64,000 bases of DNA, taken from positions 1,747,477 to 1,811,476 of the forward strand of contig NW_025064880.1 in the NCBI RefSeq assembly GCF_019112545.1. The letters run 5' to 3'. The notes beneath the pieces were generated by a model. That model was given only the letters and a program-made list of their open reading frames with translations, did not search any database and had not been told where the DNA came from. Position 1 is the first letter of the stretch; every line of letters starts with the position of its first letter. Origin of the DNA: Guyanagaster necrorhizus (Eukaryota; Basidiomycota; Agaricomycetes; Agaricales; Physalacriaceae). Below are positions 1 to 14,858 of this stretch, one piece after another. Both the position numbers and the translations under genes were made by a program.

Positions 1-176
1 AACAATGAATCCTCTCACGAGTCCATAGGATGGTCCGCCTCTTGCTGATATTCTCACCGTTTTGGGTCCTGAAAGAACAAGAGCGCGCTTAAGTCCAAGC
101 AGAGTGTAAAATCAATCATGTACAAAGTAGTACAGCATTTTCTCAAATGTGAGAAATATTAGTTACAAATTAGATA

Positions 177-3100
177 TCAAAGCGTCTCCCAACCTCCTGA
201 GTCCAAGGTACTTTCCAGCTTTCGCGCAATAACAGTCGGAATGCCTTGGTTGAGCCACGTCTTCCGTACTTCTTCCCATCGTGCATGATGCAGATACTGC
301 CTACGTCCACGTCTGAAAAGGGATAGTCAGTAGGTCCACAAGCTGGCAAAGATAGGTGGCCTACCGCATCGATATGTCAATTTCACCATGAACATCCAGA
401 TAAGGGGACTGTGAGAACGTTCCGTTATTCGCATACAGATACAATAGAGAGCATCGTTTGACAAGGAAATATATTCCAATCGCCCCACCGCATCTAGGGG
501 GATACTCAATTGTCAAGAACATCATGTAGGTGCAGACAGACTTACTCTCGAGTATGCATGTTGCATTCCCCATGACCTTCACCAGACTCATTGTCCATGC
601 AACAGTGACTCTGCATGCAACAAGTGACACCACAGAGCAAACATATCGCGGCATCGATAGGCACCGTCTTGCATTTTGTACAGGTCAACGTTTTTTCTCG
701 GTCGGCAAATAAGTTATCAAGCACAAGTGGAAGTCGTGCAAGACGATATATAGTCGGAGTATCCAAGAGAACTCCAAAGTTCAAGGGTGATGCGGCATGC
801 GAGTGACCATAATGTGCGCACCAGCCTGATAATGCGTTCTGCAGCGTGTCCTGATTTGGAAGATCAGAAAGTGCAGGAATTCCAAGCATGGCGAGAAGTC
901 TGTTGTACTCGCTTTGGCTGGCATCAATACCGTCGGGAGTGGGGAATGCGGAAGGAAGAACTGAACGACACAAGATGGTGGCTTTTCGGAGGAAGGGAAG
1001 CGTGAATGAATACATCAGTTTCTCTATACGGGCCTCTCCGAAAGTCTCGAAGGCTAGGGTCGCTGTGTGTTCGAACACAGGGGAATGCCGCACGACAGAC
1101 ATGAAGAACATACGAATGTCGCCAAATATATCATTGTGCATTCGTTGGATAGGTGGCGTCGAGTTATAGCTTCGCATTTTGTTTAGTACGAATACTAAAC
1201 CGATGACTGTCCGGGCTAAACAAGCGTAGTACGTCAATACCAGAAGGTGCGGTAGCATATCTGGAGCAACTGCGGCGGTCTCGATGAGAAGAGTGAAGGG
1301 ATCTCGGAGGAGTAATGGATATGAGAATGATGTGAGCGAACTACGGCTCCATTCGGGTAGTAACCGTTTGATAATAGCTTGCCGTACAGAGTCTCGTCCT
1401 TCATCAGGTCGACCTTTGTAGTGAAGTGCTGAAAGCCTGGTCAGACACGTCAGAAGCCCTCTGATCATCCGCATCTGAGCCTCCGACAAGTTGTCCACCA
1501 TGAACCCAGTTGGTGGCTCCATGCCTCGCTGAGAAATTTCCATGGCTGCAATGGTATAACCAACGAGCTCTTCGGGAAGGTACAGGCCGGCTCCTCGCTC
1601 GGACGATTCTGGTTCAGGACGGTCCCGGAGGTGTCTGGTCTGTTGGGAAACTGACTTGGACACTATCATCACTGTATCCACCATTTTGAACGAATCAGAG
1701 CCCTCTGCCTTCTCCATACTCCGTAGAGTAGTCGTGTATACTGGATCCTGAGCACTCCAAAATACAAATTCACCTGTTCCTGTTCGGAATTGGAGAGAAT
1801 TTGTGACCGGGTCAGGGCGTGACTTCAGAATGTTAATTCCGGCTGCACGTATCCAGTCGGGGAAAGGTGTGGTGTTTAAGGGGATTGTCAGAGGGGCTGA
1901 TACAGGAATAATAACATTTCCTAAGCTTTTGCATAACGGACATATGAATTCTTTTCGAGGAATGCTCTCGGGATGGCTGCGGGTAGCTTGGGCCCTGTGT
2001 CGCTGCCTAATTGACACGCTGTAGATGTGGAAGCAATCTAAATGCATCATGTGGCTACACACTGATGCGTTCATGCCAAAGCGAGTGTACTGAGCTGGGA
2101 ACCCTTCAAATTTGGATGATAAACCTGCTTTAGCATCATTGATCTCGGCGTCGCGAGGCGGGAAAGTGTTGTTGAACTGGGGAATGGATCGGTCCAGTGA
2201 AATAGGCGTCTGTAAGGCTTCTTTGAGAAATGTGTTGTTAAAGCCATCGGGTTGGCGTCGAATGAATCGACTTGGCTGCAGCATTCCCAGCATCCCGAAT
2301 AGGCGAGAAGAGTGCACGCTAAGATCCTCTTGGCAAACGATACAAGTCCCGTAGGAAACTTGTTGTTCCTCAGCATCTTCCATGATTTCATCTTCATCGT
2401 CGTCAATGTCATCAAAGTTAGTCGCGAAACTAGCTTGCTGGGCTTTCATTTGCTTCATGATAGCTTCTTGCCTTGCTTTCGCAGCGCGTTTCCTAGCGTT
2501 TTCTACATCAGATGTGGCAGGAAGTGTTATGTCGGGAATGTGTCTGCGACTGTGGACTTCTTGTGGAACATGGAGAGTTATGCGGTTCAAGATCCACCCA
2601 ACTCGAGCCTCATACACCTTGAATTTGTCGTGGTATTCGAGAGCGCAAAGAACATCGATCAAAGTCTTGCTTTCAAATGTCTTTACGACTGAAAGATTGC
2701 TGAAGATGACTGCGCGCTCCACCAGTGCCAACATGATGAGGTGTAGGATCTGGTCAAGGATAGCTTCTGCAGAGGGCGGGGCGGATCCAGATTCATCTGT
2801 TGCAGCAAGGACATTATGAATTGAGTAGAAGATCACTTGTAACAACGCCTCGGACTCGAATGTCGATGAGATGATAGAAAATGGTCCTGTTGCCACTTGC
2901 ATTGGTTTGGGAACGAGGACAGGTTCAGATTGTCCTGTTTTCCGTAAGCGGTTGAGAAGAATGGACTCCACCTCTTCCCGTTTGTTGCGCGTGTAATGAT
3001 AGAAAAACGGATTAACTTCATCGTACATGTCATCCTTCAACTCATAGACGCCGCAGTCCGTCGTGGACTCGGGGGAACGGAAGACTGCGACCTCCGTCAA

Positions 3101-5906
3101 TACCTTTTCGAAATTGATATCCTCGACCAGGCGTTCCGCGACCCTCTTCACCAGGTCGGTATACGAACATGGTCCAAGGGCTAAAGCATGGATGATTTCA
3201 CGGCGTATTTGGCTTGGAACGGGCAATCGGCCAGCACTTGCGCTCTCGCTGAGGATAGTTATGAAGATATACAATACCTCTTCGACCATGCTGGATAACT
3301 GAGCGCCTTCATACACGGAGTGCAGAGAGGCTCCGGAGAAGTAGCCCACGAGCCTGAACCGGTCCAAGATTGTGACGATGACGGTGTTAGGGTCTAGAAC
3401 GGCAAGCGCGACCTGAAGAATGAAGATATCCTGATCATAGCAAAGCTCCCTCAGCATGAAATCACGGTAATGAAGAAGTTGTCCTCGAATGGCAAAGCCA
3501 TTTCGAACCCAAAGACCGGTACGAATCTGTGCAATCATAGCAAGAACTGGAAAAATAATTAAGACTTGAAGCTTGAACACCCAGTCTTAAACTTACCTCT
3601 CAGAGGGAAGTCGATCACGGTCAAGATGGCTTGCTCGCTCGCATGCCGCAAGAGGATATCACGAACCCCTGTCATCCCAACATCACGTAAATGATCTTCT
3701 GTCAACAGATCCACATGCTTGAAGAGCTCAGCAAGTAACCAATGGAGAGAATGATGAAAACTCGTCCATCCTTCCAGCACATCGAACTGTATGACATTGT
3801 AAACAGCGTTCCCAAAGAATACCTCGTGGAATGCGATGGGAGAATACTTTGTTCTATCGAGTCTGTCCTCCGCAAGCGTACACACCATCAAAATATGATG
3901 AACTATCGTTGAGATTGCCGAAGCAAGTTCGGCGGTAGTAGCCTTGGCGAACGCTTCGCCATAGACCTTGATAACACGGGACAGCGACAAAGTCACATTG
4001 AAAACGCTAATCCATGCGTCTGTCTCATACTCAACATGATTGGTTGCGGCTCGTTTGTTTGGATTGATGCACATGAAGAGCTGGCATGTTTTGGCAAATT
4101 GCACGATAAATTCGCGGTTATGAGCGATCATTCTTTGCACAGGTTCATTATGGCAAAGATAGCGAAGGTCACTGAAGACGGGCATGAAGCGCTTGGATTT
4201 GAAGGGAAAAGTATCGACGTCTATGCTTGTTATGAGCATAGGGGGATAGATGATATGTTTCTCAGTTATCTGGTTTGTGAAGAAAGCTGTGATGATGGCC
4301 AGAAGTCGGGAGACAAGCTTGTAGTTACGGACGATATGGGCGGCAACGGAAGGTGTCGTGAAAAGCTGAAGAGCAAAGTATTTGATCGACGTCTCCGCTT
4401 CATGATCAACAAGGAGGTATGCATCGATGACGCGATGGTACACACTTGCAAAGTGTCCAGCTGGAATAGTCTGTTAGCGCCTCGTGAACGGAAGATAAAC
4501 ATGATGACAATTACCAATTGCAAGCTTGTGAATGTGGCTGAGGATAAGGACGGAAGTGTAGATCTCCTTCAAGCTCAGGCGAGGCTTCTTCCAGAGCCTA
4601 GCGTGATAGAGGAACAGTATATCAAGCCTGGTAGGGACGGCAGAAACGTCAGGGAGGGAATGTAGAGCATGAGGGTTTGATGCGCAAGTTGTCCTTCGAC
4701 GCGAGAGTAATTCCTCGGATATGATTTCACGCAATATGACAGTATCGCTTCCAAGGCGACTGTGTGTGAGGTCTAATAGCCATTCTATGATGACGGAGAC
4801 GACCTGTTCGCGGAATGTATCATAGGCTCTCCGGACTGTCACTCCCAAATCAATTATGGTCAGAGACTGAGCTGTGTCGAGAAGTCGCTGTGTGTTGGAG
4901 CTCATTTCGATTATCTCCCGGCCATTTTCGTCGATTCTCTGGGTGATTTCAGAGGCCTCATCGCGGGAGCAATTTGTCTTGTCGCAGAGAAGTTTGATGA
5001 CTTCGTCAAAAGAGTGCTTTTCGTCGTTCCAGAGGACGATACAGAACTGATCCTTTGACATGGGATCGGCAGAAGGTTGGATACGGAGATCTGCCTCATT
5101 GGCAGGGACAGAAGGCTCGTCGGGAGAGAAATCCAGGGTGTCAAGAATGAAGTCGAGGGCATAGCCTACTGTCCTGCTCATGGTCTCACGAAGATCGGGA
5201 GGTACGAAGACACGGTCAGGAAAGTTTTTAACAGTAGGGATAGAATCCTGCAGGGATTTTGAGCTGACTTTGGGGGTGGAAAGGCCGGACATTTCATCAT
5301 CATCGGATATGAGTAGTGGATGGTAAGGACAGCCTATGGGTGTTCTCCATGCCTCCTCATCGCCGCAGTCACAGCATCCACCGGATTGTTGGGCGATGAA
5401 GAAGCTGACATTGTGTCCAGTGTGGTTTGTCGCATGAAAACACCGGGGACAAAGGACGCAGCTGTCGTCGAGAGCGCAGTCCCTAGAGTAATGCAAATGA
5501 ATGTAGTGAGAGACTGAGTGAAACTGGCTACGTACTTGCATCGAAAACAGCTCTCTCCCTTCTTGAGAATGTGGCCACAAGGCCTCCCTGGCAGTACAGG
5601 TGCCTCTTTCCCAGCGCCGGAGAATCCCAAGGATGACTGTACTTGACTGAGGGTGGCATGCAGTGGCAGACTTGAATTTGAATTTGGCAGAAAGAGGTGT
5701 GCGTACGAGCCCCAGAACGCGTCGTAGAGCTCTGAGAGAATCTCTGCACGAGTCGCTGCTGTGAAGAGGTATTTCCTGGAGCCAGGCATTGTTTCGAGGA
5801 CGAAGCGAAGGTGTGATAAAGGGTCGGCGGGGCGGTCGCGCGAGTTGATGGATGGTAGAAATTTGGAAAGGGAAGATAACGCGGACATGTCAGCCGAGCC
5901 AAACAA
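177..5906 (-). CDS. ubr1: UBR1-type E3 ubiquitin ligase (N-recognin)
   Basis: N-end-rule E3 ligase that recognises destabilising N-terminal residues and ubiquitinates the protein with an E2. Exons on the complement strand: 177..312, 365..493, 546..3546, 3597..4460, 4515..5482, 5536..5906, together 1822 codons plus TGA, close to the yeast size of 1950. The UBR box (about residues 110-175) has the expected Cys/His ligands, from CGHILKKGESCFRCKDC to CDCGDEEAW and CPYHP. A ClpS-like type-2 pocket follows (about 268-320, CIVLWNDEKHSF). The RING region starts at CIVCQEDL (about 1136) and closes with FICPLCKSLG. The C-terminal cap ends in CGGAIGIYFLVK and WLNQGIPTVIARKLE. The ATG at 5906 opens the frame carrying the first zinc ligands. 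An acidic, Lys-rich linker precedes the RING. It is divergent from the SRPK gene. Identity is seen in sequence; substrates are inferred from the family. Confidence 0.95.
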
Positions 5907-8393
<2,487 letters not shown>

Positions 8394-9001
8394 TTGTATC
8401 TTTATCGATTTGTGGTGTACGCTAGACGTTATTTAATGCATCGAGTAAAGAAAGGGCCGTTAATATGGGAAGGCACAAGAGTTGCTACTGTTGCCTGTAG
8501 GTTAGCCTCCAAAAGTGGGAGGGTCAACATTCTTGAATTAAGTGAAAGGATATTTTACTAGTATCGGCCTTCCAAGTACCTGTATTATTTTGACCATAAG
8601 TTGATTAAAGTTGAACTCAATATATACTAGCAAAATCTATTCCAGAACCTATGATACACTGTAAGCATCCACATTATTGGAATCTGCGAGAATTCGAGCA
8701 ATCCGGCATTTCGGCATGTTGAGTAAGAAATTGATTCAATAGAAATTACTAGAATAAGTGTAGTTTAGTATAAACATATGAAGTCAACTCTTTTTAGGAG
8801 TTTGTAACCCAAAGACTAAAGGTCTACTAGCATTCGGATATAGTCCAATCTCAGCACATGTGTATCAGACCTCTAAAAATTTATATTATCTACAAGATAT
8901 TCCTGAAGTACAAGAGTTATAGTAAGAGAATACTATTGGTAAGTTAAGGCCTTAGTATTTGATGGACTAGATTTGGCTATTTTATCTACATTTTCGTCGC
9001 A
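8394..9001. other. Spacer downstream of the SRPK gene
   Basis: This is the 3' flank of the kinase gene. It becomes AT-rich between about 8550 and 8990 and has no ORF or RNA gene I can support. Earlier exons of the transporter relic that begins at 9002 may lie here, but I could not recognise them. Confidence 0.4.
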
Positions 9002-9409
9002 GGGTTTGTCTTTGTCTTGAGCTGGGCCATCGTCTGTCGGATAGCCTGCAAGGAGGTACAACCAACCAAAACCCATGCCGCAGTTTCTAGCCTAAGCCAG
9101 TGCTGGGCAGTCAACTGTGTGGTGGCATTCTCGACGCCGTCGTTCCTTAACTGCTCTAGCTAGGACCCATACTTTTTGTTCGGAGGATGCTCTTTGTTAA
9201 ATTCAGCAGTGTGCATTGTGTTCCAACCGGAGGCCAAGGGTTTGACTCTGGAGGCAATTGATAGTAGGTTGGACAATACGCCGTTCCAGTCTGCACTGAG
9301 ACACCAGATTGGGAATTTGCGGAACCGGGGCAATTATCCTACCTGGGATGGGGACGAAAGCAATACAACTGCGATTGAAGTGGTAGAAGCCCCCCTTCAT
9401 GAGGCATAG
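9002..9409 (+). pseudogene. Decayed 3' part of an MFS sugar transporter gene
   Basis: One reading frame from 9002 to 9409 matches the last third of fungal major-facilitator sugar transporters. It starts with FVFVLSWA, continues with a degenerate EVQPTKTHAAVSSLSQ segment corresponding to the EIFPLRxRAKG loop, then AFSTPSF, YFLFGGCSLLNSAV and PEAKGLTLEAID, the degenerate form of the PETKGxTLEEID signature. The frame is interrupted by an in-frame TAG at 9161-9163. The upstream transmembrane half is missing or unrecognisable, and the charged Arg of the loop is lost. This is a truncated, stop-containing relic rather than a working transporter. The substrate cannot be told. Confidence 0.7.
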
Positions 9410-10335
9410 GATGGATGATGGATGTATTAGTTTGTACTGTCGGGAAGACCCCAAATATAATACCTAGATGTTGTGCCTTCAAGATTCGGCACGCGCGGAC
9501 TCCCCGCTTCCCAATAGAAGCGGCCAGAGATTGACATCAAATGTTTTGACAGACACTGCACAAAGACGCACATGAATAGAGTAGTCCACTAACTGCAGCG
9601 GTAGTTGGTGTAAGCCATAAGAATTTCCATTGATATGCGCTAGTACAACGACAAGGGGGGGAAGTATTAACTGTAGAGGATAACCTAATTCCTATAAACG
9701 TCATCAGCATACAGGATTATGGCACGAATACAAGATGAGACGAGAGAATCAGTTGCTCGATGCATATCAACAAGCACTCCCATCCGCCTCCGCTTTGTAC
9801 ACGAGGAGACTTTGGTATGGACGGGGGTGCATTCGTGTCCGCCCATCGATAAATATCATCAAAGGAGACAACATGAAATGGAGAGACATCAAGCTCACCT
9901 GGAGGATAGTAGAGGACATGACGAGCACTAAAAAAAGACAGATATCAGTATGCGTCGAGAAAAAAAGGGCGAGATGAAAAGATCAGACAAGGCTGAAACT
10001 AGATAAAATTTTCCACAGTTTGTGTTCGGAATGTGGTAAAGGTATGGAATTGATATGGATCATCACTGAGATAAAATGGGAGAATTGCACATACCGCATT
10101 GAAAGGGCTAGACGAAAGATGAATTCAGAAATGAGAAAAAATTTTCGCTTTAGAAAACCGGGTCAGTCACGTGCTTTCTGACACAGCCACTTCCCACGCA
10201 TTATAGCAAAGTTATCAGTGGACACTGGAATACTCAAGGAATAGTCTTGAGTCGACTGCCTACGTTTACATGTTGAGCAATTGTACAGGAAAGGTGAGTT
10301 GTACGATATTTTCTCTGGATCTACACGAAGCTTAT
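9410..10335. other. Spacer between transporter relic and twinfilin
   Basis: No gene, RNA or repeat can be supported here. Short ORFs around 9719-9977 have no recognisable content. The right end is the 3' flank of twinfilin. Confidence 0.4.
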
Positions 10336-11581
10336 CTACCGACGCCTATTAGGACCTTTGGGCTTCGCGAAAGGTTTCTTCTCCCCGCTGTCGGGCAGTT
10401 CTGACGCGTTAGAAGCACTGTTATCGGAAGTAAGCTTGAGTTCAATCTTCAGATAGTCTTCTGTTATCTCTTTGGGATCAGAGGTCTCGATCCGACGCGC
10501 TGCGACAACATCAGGGGGTAAAAGTGTTTTCGCCACCATGTAGATGGGATATGCACTGGTGGAGTATAGCATTCGGTGCTTAATTGGCGATGTTGACGGA
10601 CACGAGTAGATGAATACTAATTGAAGGAGTAAGTAAAGAGAGTGCCTAAAAAGGTCAATCACCTACTGATGTCGCGACGAGGAGACGAGGAATGCGAGTG
10701 CGACCAAGCAAAGAAGGCATAGCCAGGTTCAGAAGTGGGAAGGGCAGACGAAAGGTCCTTTACAGATGCGGAAGTCGAAGATACAAGGGTTAATGTTTCT
10801 GTTGGAATGTCAATGTTCTGCGAAAGAGTAAGTGAAAGCAACATAAGAATCAGTTCAACGAACATACCATTAGAACCAATCCGGAACCTTCACCATGCCC
10901 CAGAGCTTTAATAGCATCTTCGACTTCGTCGGACCAGTTCAGGCCAACACCATGCCCTATAGGGTTGACTTTGGGGCGATAACTGTGAGCACCAGCTTCG
11001 CGTTCCGCAGCGCGCGCATCTGCTATTTCCTGCTCGCGAGTAGAGAGTGGTTGTGGCGCGGTGACATGTCGCCGATGCGCAGCATATGCCTCTGTTAGAT
11101 CCTCCTTAGAGGTCACGAATATGGAGTCGGTGAAGACCGAGGAACCAAGGGAACGGGTCAAGGAGCGTCGTGATGCGGCGTAGAGCATCTAGATATAACA
11201 GTTAGAGCATTTCTGCTGACAAAGTGAAAGAACAGGGACTACCTTGTATCTGACGTTAGTCCCTTCGGGAACAAAGTCAATGACGAGCCATTGGGTAGGG
11301 GGCTCATCGAGCCGGACAAGAATATAAGCAGGAACGTCATCCCGTATTATTTCAGAATCCTGTAGCTTGGCCAGATCTTCTGAAAGTGTTCCTTGGACAG
11401 GAACAGACAGATCGTGGACAAGCAATTCTAGACAGCCTTTCAGTAGTCATTCAATTCGCGTTGTGGTTATCGCACCATTGTCGATCGAGACTTTGATAAA
11501 TCTTGTATCTTTGGAATCGACGGCTGCTAAAAACCGGGTAGAAAGATCCTGGGACACACCGATTCCTGAAGTTGCAGACAT
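10336..11581 (-). CDS. twf1: Twinfilin, ADF-homology actin-binding protein
   Basis: Twinfilin binds ADP-actin monomers and filament ends through two ADF/cofilin-homology domains and controls actin turnover at cortical patches. Exons on the complement: 10336..10616, 10667..10817, 10868..11188, 11243..11427, 11476..11581, giving 347 residues, the normal family length. The start at 11581 yields MSATSGIGVSQDL, the usual twinfilin N-terminus, so the longer upstream frame is not used. ADF-H 1 (about 1-140) contains VPAYILVRLDEPPTQWLVIDFVPE and SLGSSVFTDSIF. The linker holds a conserved PLSTREQEIADARAAEREAG stretch. ADF-H 2 contains FIYSCPSTSPIKHRMLYS. The basic tail ends PNRRR, as expected for the capping-protein/lipid-binding tail. 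It is divergent from the FYVE gene 470 bp away. Confidence 0.94.
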
Positions 11582-12051
11582 GATGGCGGTAAATTGGAGG
11601 AATTGGAGGGAGGCACAGCAACTTCGGAAAGCGGACCGCCTCGACCGGTGATGATATATATTCCCACGACCTTTTTTCCTTCTCTCCGATCTCATTCTGA
11701 GGATAGAATACAAGGGAGTAGAATTGAGATGCTAGCATATTACCGTTTCAGTGCTTCATTTACATCTTTTGATAATTGTTGGAGGAATATTTATTCTGGA
11801 GTCTTTCTGCTATTATGGCTAAGGAGGCGGGCTTGGTGGCGGTGAGACCTTTTCTGTACTTTCCTTTTCGAGATCAAGCAGCGTGTTACAATTCTGACAT
11901 CAACTATCACGCAGCAGCAGTGCTCAGCCTGAGCCTGCGTCGCTGCTGAGGCTCTATCCGGCCCAACTATCAGCGACGGGATAGCCCTCTCAGATACCAC
12001 TAGTTCCAGGACGTGTCCACTTGACGAAACTTGCCGCCGCCCTCTACCAAC
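11582..12051. promoter_or_regulatory. Divergent twinfilin / FYVE-protein promoter region
   Basis: This 470-bp spacer lies between two divergent start codons, so both promoters should be here. No certain TATA element or additional gene is visible. Confidence 0.45.
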
Positions 12052-14681
12052 ATGCAGGATCCAGAGAGTCCACCGCCAAACGTTCCGTATCAGGCATACA
12101 GGGTGAGTAGTCGGCCTTTTTGTTGTTTAAGAGGACTACTCACAGCTTTTCAAGTCGAAAAGGCACTCGCGCACTGTCTCAAACTCGCGGCTTACACCCA
12201 ATGCTTCACCCCCGCCGTCGTTATCAAGACCAACGAGCATCGTAGGTCCACCAGTACATTTGAGCTACGACTCGTGGGAGAAAGAATCTGCCGCAACGTT
12301 CGCCTTGAAGACACAGTCGTCGCCAGCTGAGTCAATCGTTGTGCTGGAACCTACCCCGCCTGCGAAGATTAATGGCCTTCCAAGTCCACCCGACTCTCCA
12401 AATACCACTGAGCCTCCAGAGACACCAAAGGAAATGTCGTTGATCCCCGAGCCAACAACGACAAGACACGAACACCATTCAGATCACCATGAGACACCCA
12501 CTTCGACGGCCCCTTCATCACCTACCGCATTATCTTCCGGTAGTCCATCGCGGGCTAGTAAGCCTTTGCCGCGCACCAGTAATGTTCGCAGGGCTTCCAC
12601 TTTTCGCTACGTCCCCAGAACATCCCGGACACTGGTTGCATCTTCTCCTCTGGGTCCTCAGCATTCTCGCACGGGTTCTGCCACAGCCGCTGTACCCAGC
12701 AATCTTCGGCATAGCATGCCCCCGACAGATAACACGTACGCTGCAAGTCGATTCAACCCTCTCCTCTCCCCAGACACTCCCAGTCAGACAACTCCCTCGC
12801 CATCTATAATAGCGCCTTTACCTTTGTCCAAAGAAAACAGGCCAAGTTCAGATACCAAACTAATGACTATTACTAACGGCACCACTAATGGAAGTGGAAG
12901 CACATTTGTATCATCTCATGCACCATCATTATCCCCTTCACCTCAAGCAGTTACGCCACCAACACGAACAATCTCTCTTCATCCATCTCCATCCGTTTCG
13001 CCCGCCCCTAGGACATCGTCATCTGGATCAGTTCGTCATACGCCTTCTAGATCCTCGACGTCCACGCCTCCCCTTGCGACACCCATAACACGATCAACCG
13101 CCCCATACCGACCCGGTTTCCAACCGGCAGGTGTTTACAGACCCCGAACAGATGAATTTCTTGCCCTCCGCAAGGTTTCACGGGATGGTATGGAGGAATC
13201 AGGTATGCAGAAACGGATAGAACGGACCAAATTGGAACGAAGACTCGAGAAGTTGATTGCGCTTCATTTTCCAGTAGGCGGTCATTCTGCTGGGGAGAAA
13301 CATTTTCGGCCTGGAGGGAATCGGCGGGCATCATCATTCTTTGATCTGGAACTTGGCCATTTGAAGCGAATGAGTGTATCTGATGCCACCGGACTATGGA
13401 AGGGTATATTATCATCTGGAGGAGGTCAAACCGATGTGCGAGGTATGATATCTACTTTTCACACCTTGAGATACCACCTATATTCACTATCAATAGCGGC
13501 CGAACAGCGAATAACTCCATGGGAAGAAGATGCTGATGTTAGCAAATGTCCTCTCTGCCGGTAAATTAAGCAGTTTTACCTCTTTTATTTTATCACTACA
13601 ATTTATGCATTTAGCGCATCATTTCATCCCCTCACAAATCGGAAGCATCACTGTCGCCTCTGTGGGAAGATCATATGTTCTCTGCCTGTGAGATACCCAC
13701 AACGAGCTGCCCAGTGTTCAACACTATTCGTCGTTGACCCAAAATCACGGAAAATCGAAGAGGTCGGCGAAGGCGTGGACTACGGTGTTAAGAAGAGGCG
13801 AATGGGGAACGTAAGCGGTCCCGGAAGCTCAGGGAAAAGGCCAGCTGAAGAACCAGAGGACGACTCGGAGAAATTCCTGAAGGGCGTTAGGATATGCCAG
13901 GATTGCCGGCCTATATTATTGTAAGTGTACTGCGAATTCCCTCCATGACACATGTACTCATGGGATTTCTACGAACAGACGACAGCAATATCAGCAGGAA
14001 ATAATCACCGTTCCTACATTTTCAAAGCTGTATCAAGTCCTTATAGAGCTTGAAAAAGAGCTCGAAGACTGCTTGCCTCAATTTCAAGAACTCATTGTTA
14101 GCCTTAAGTGGGTTTTTCCTTATCACGAAAAGTCTGATTGTTCATGGAGTTTTCTTCGTAGTCAAGATGAGCATCCTACGAAGGAGGCAGCCGCAGCACG
14201 CAAACGTTTGCTTGATATCTTTGCACAGTATGATGCTGTCGCGAAACGAATACGGAAGCTTCCTTGTACCCCGGGAAGCTCTCAAGATCGTGTTCAGATG
14301 GCCGTCACAACACGGGCTAACATATTCCTACAAAAGCATATGTTCCCACTTCAAGTAAGTTAGGATGTCACTTCCTGTCTGATATTTGGTTCACGGGTCC
14401 TTCAGTCACTGCCAAAGGCGAAACCCAAACACAAGAAGTCCTCGAGTGCAGTGGAGGAAGCCCCGGTCATTGATCCTGATTCGGAGGTTGCCCACGCGTT
14501 ACAACCTCTATTGGAGCAAGAAGCACTCTTAGAGTCGTTCGTGGAGGAAGCCAACGCGCATCGGAAGTTTGAGGACGCGAAGGCGCTGAGGATAAGTCTC
14601 GGTGAAATTCGCGAGGAGATCGAGCGGATATTAGCGAATGCAGAGAATGGTGCAGTGAAAAGAAAAGGGAAGCACAGTTGA
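12052..14681 (+). CDS. FYVE-domain endosomal tether (Pep7/Vac1, rabenosyn-5-like)
   Basis: Probable PI3P- and Rab5-binding tether for vesicle fusion at the endosome. Exons 12052..12102, 12146..13560, 13615..13920, 13979..14354, 14406..14681 encode 807 residues. The 17-codon first exon, MQDPESPPPNVPYQAYR, is needed because the long second exon has no suitable ATG of its own. Residues 18-360 are Ser/Thr/Pro-rich and probably disordered. A helical segment rich in Arg/Leu follows (RIERTKLERRLEKL). The FYVE zinc finger begins at CPLCR (about 485), has the PI3P-binding motif RKHHCRLCGKIIC and closes with CQDCRP (about 585), interrupted by a Lys/Glu-rich insert. A coiled-coil C-terminus follows, ending with a Rab-binding-like helix hairpin. 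The gene ends tail to tail with the CoA-transferase, 177 bp away. Confidence 0.88.
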
Positions 14682-14858
14682 CGGGAATCAACACCTGAGT
14701 CCTGATGGAGATCTCTAGAAGAAATTTGTGTCTGCTTTCCAATGTTGAGCTATCGACTAACGAGATTTGTGATCCTCATCAAGAGTCCAAGATTGAAATT
14801 GGTATTATTGAGGTAAATTACAGATGCCATTTATGCGTAGGTGGCGAACCATCATTAA

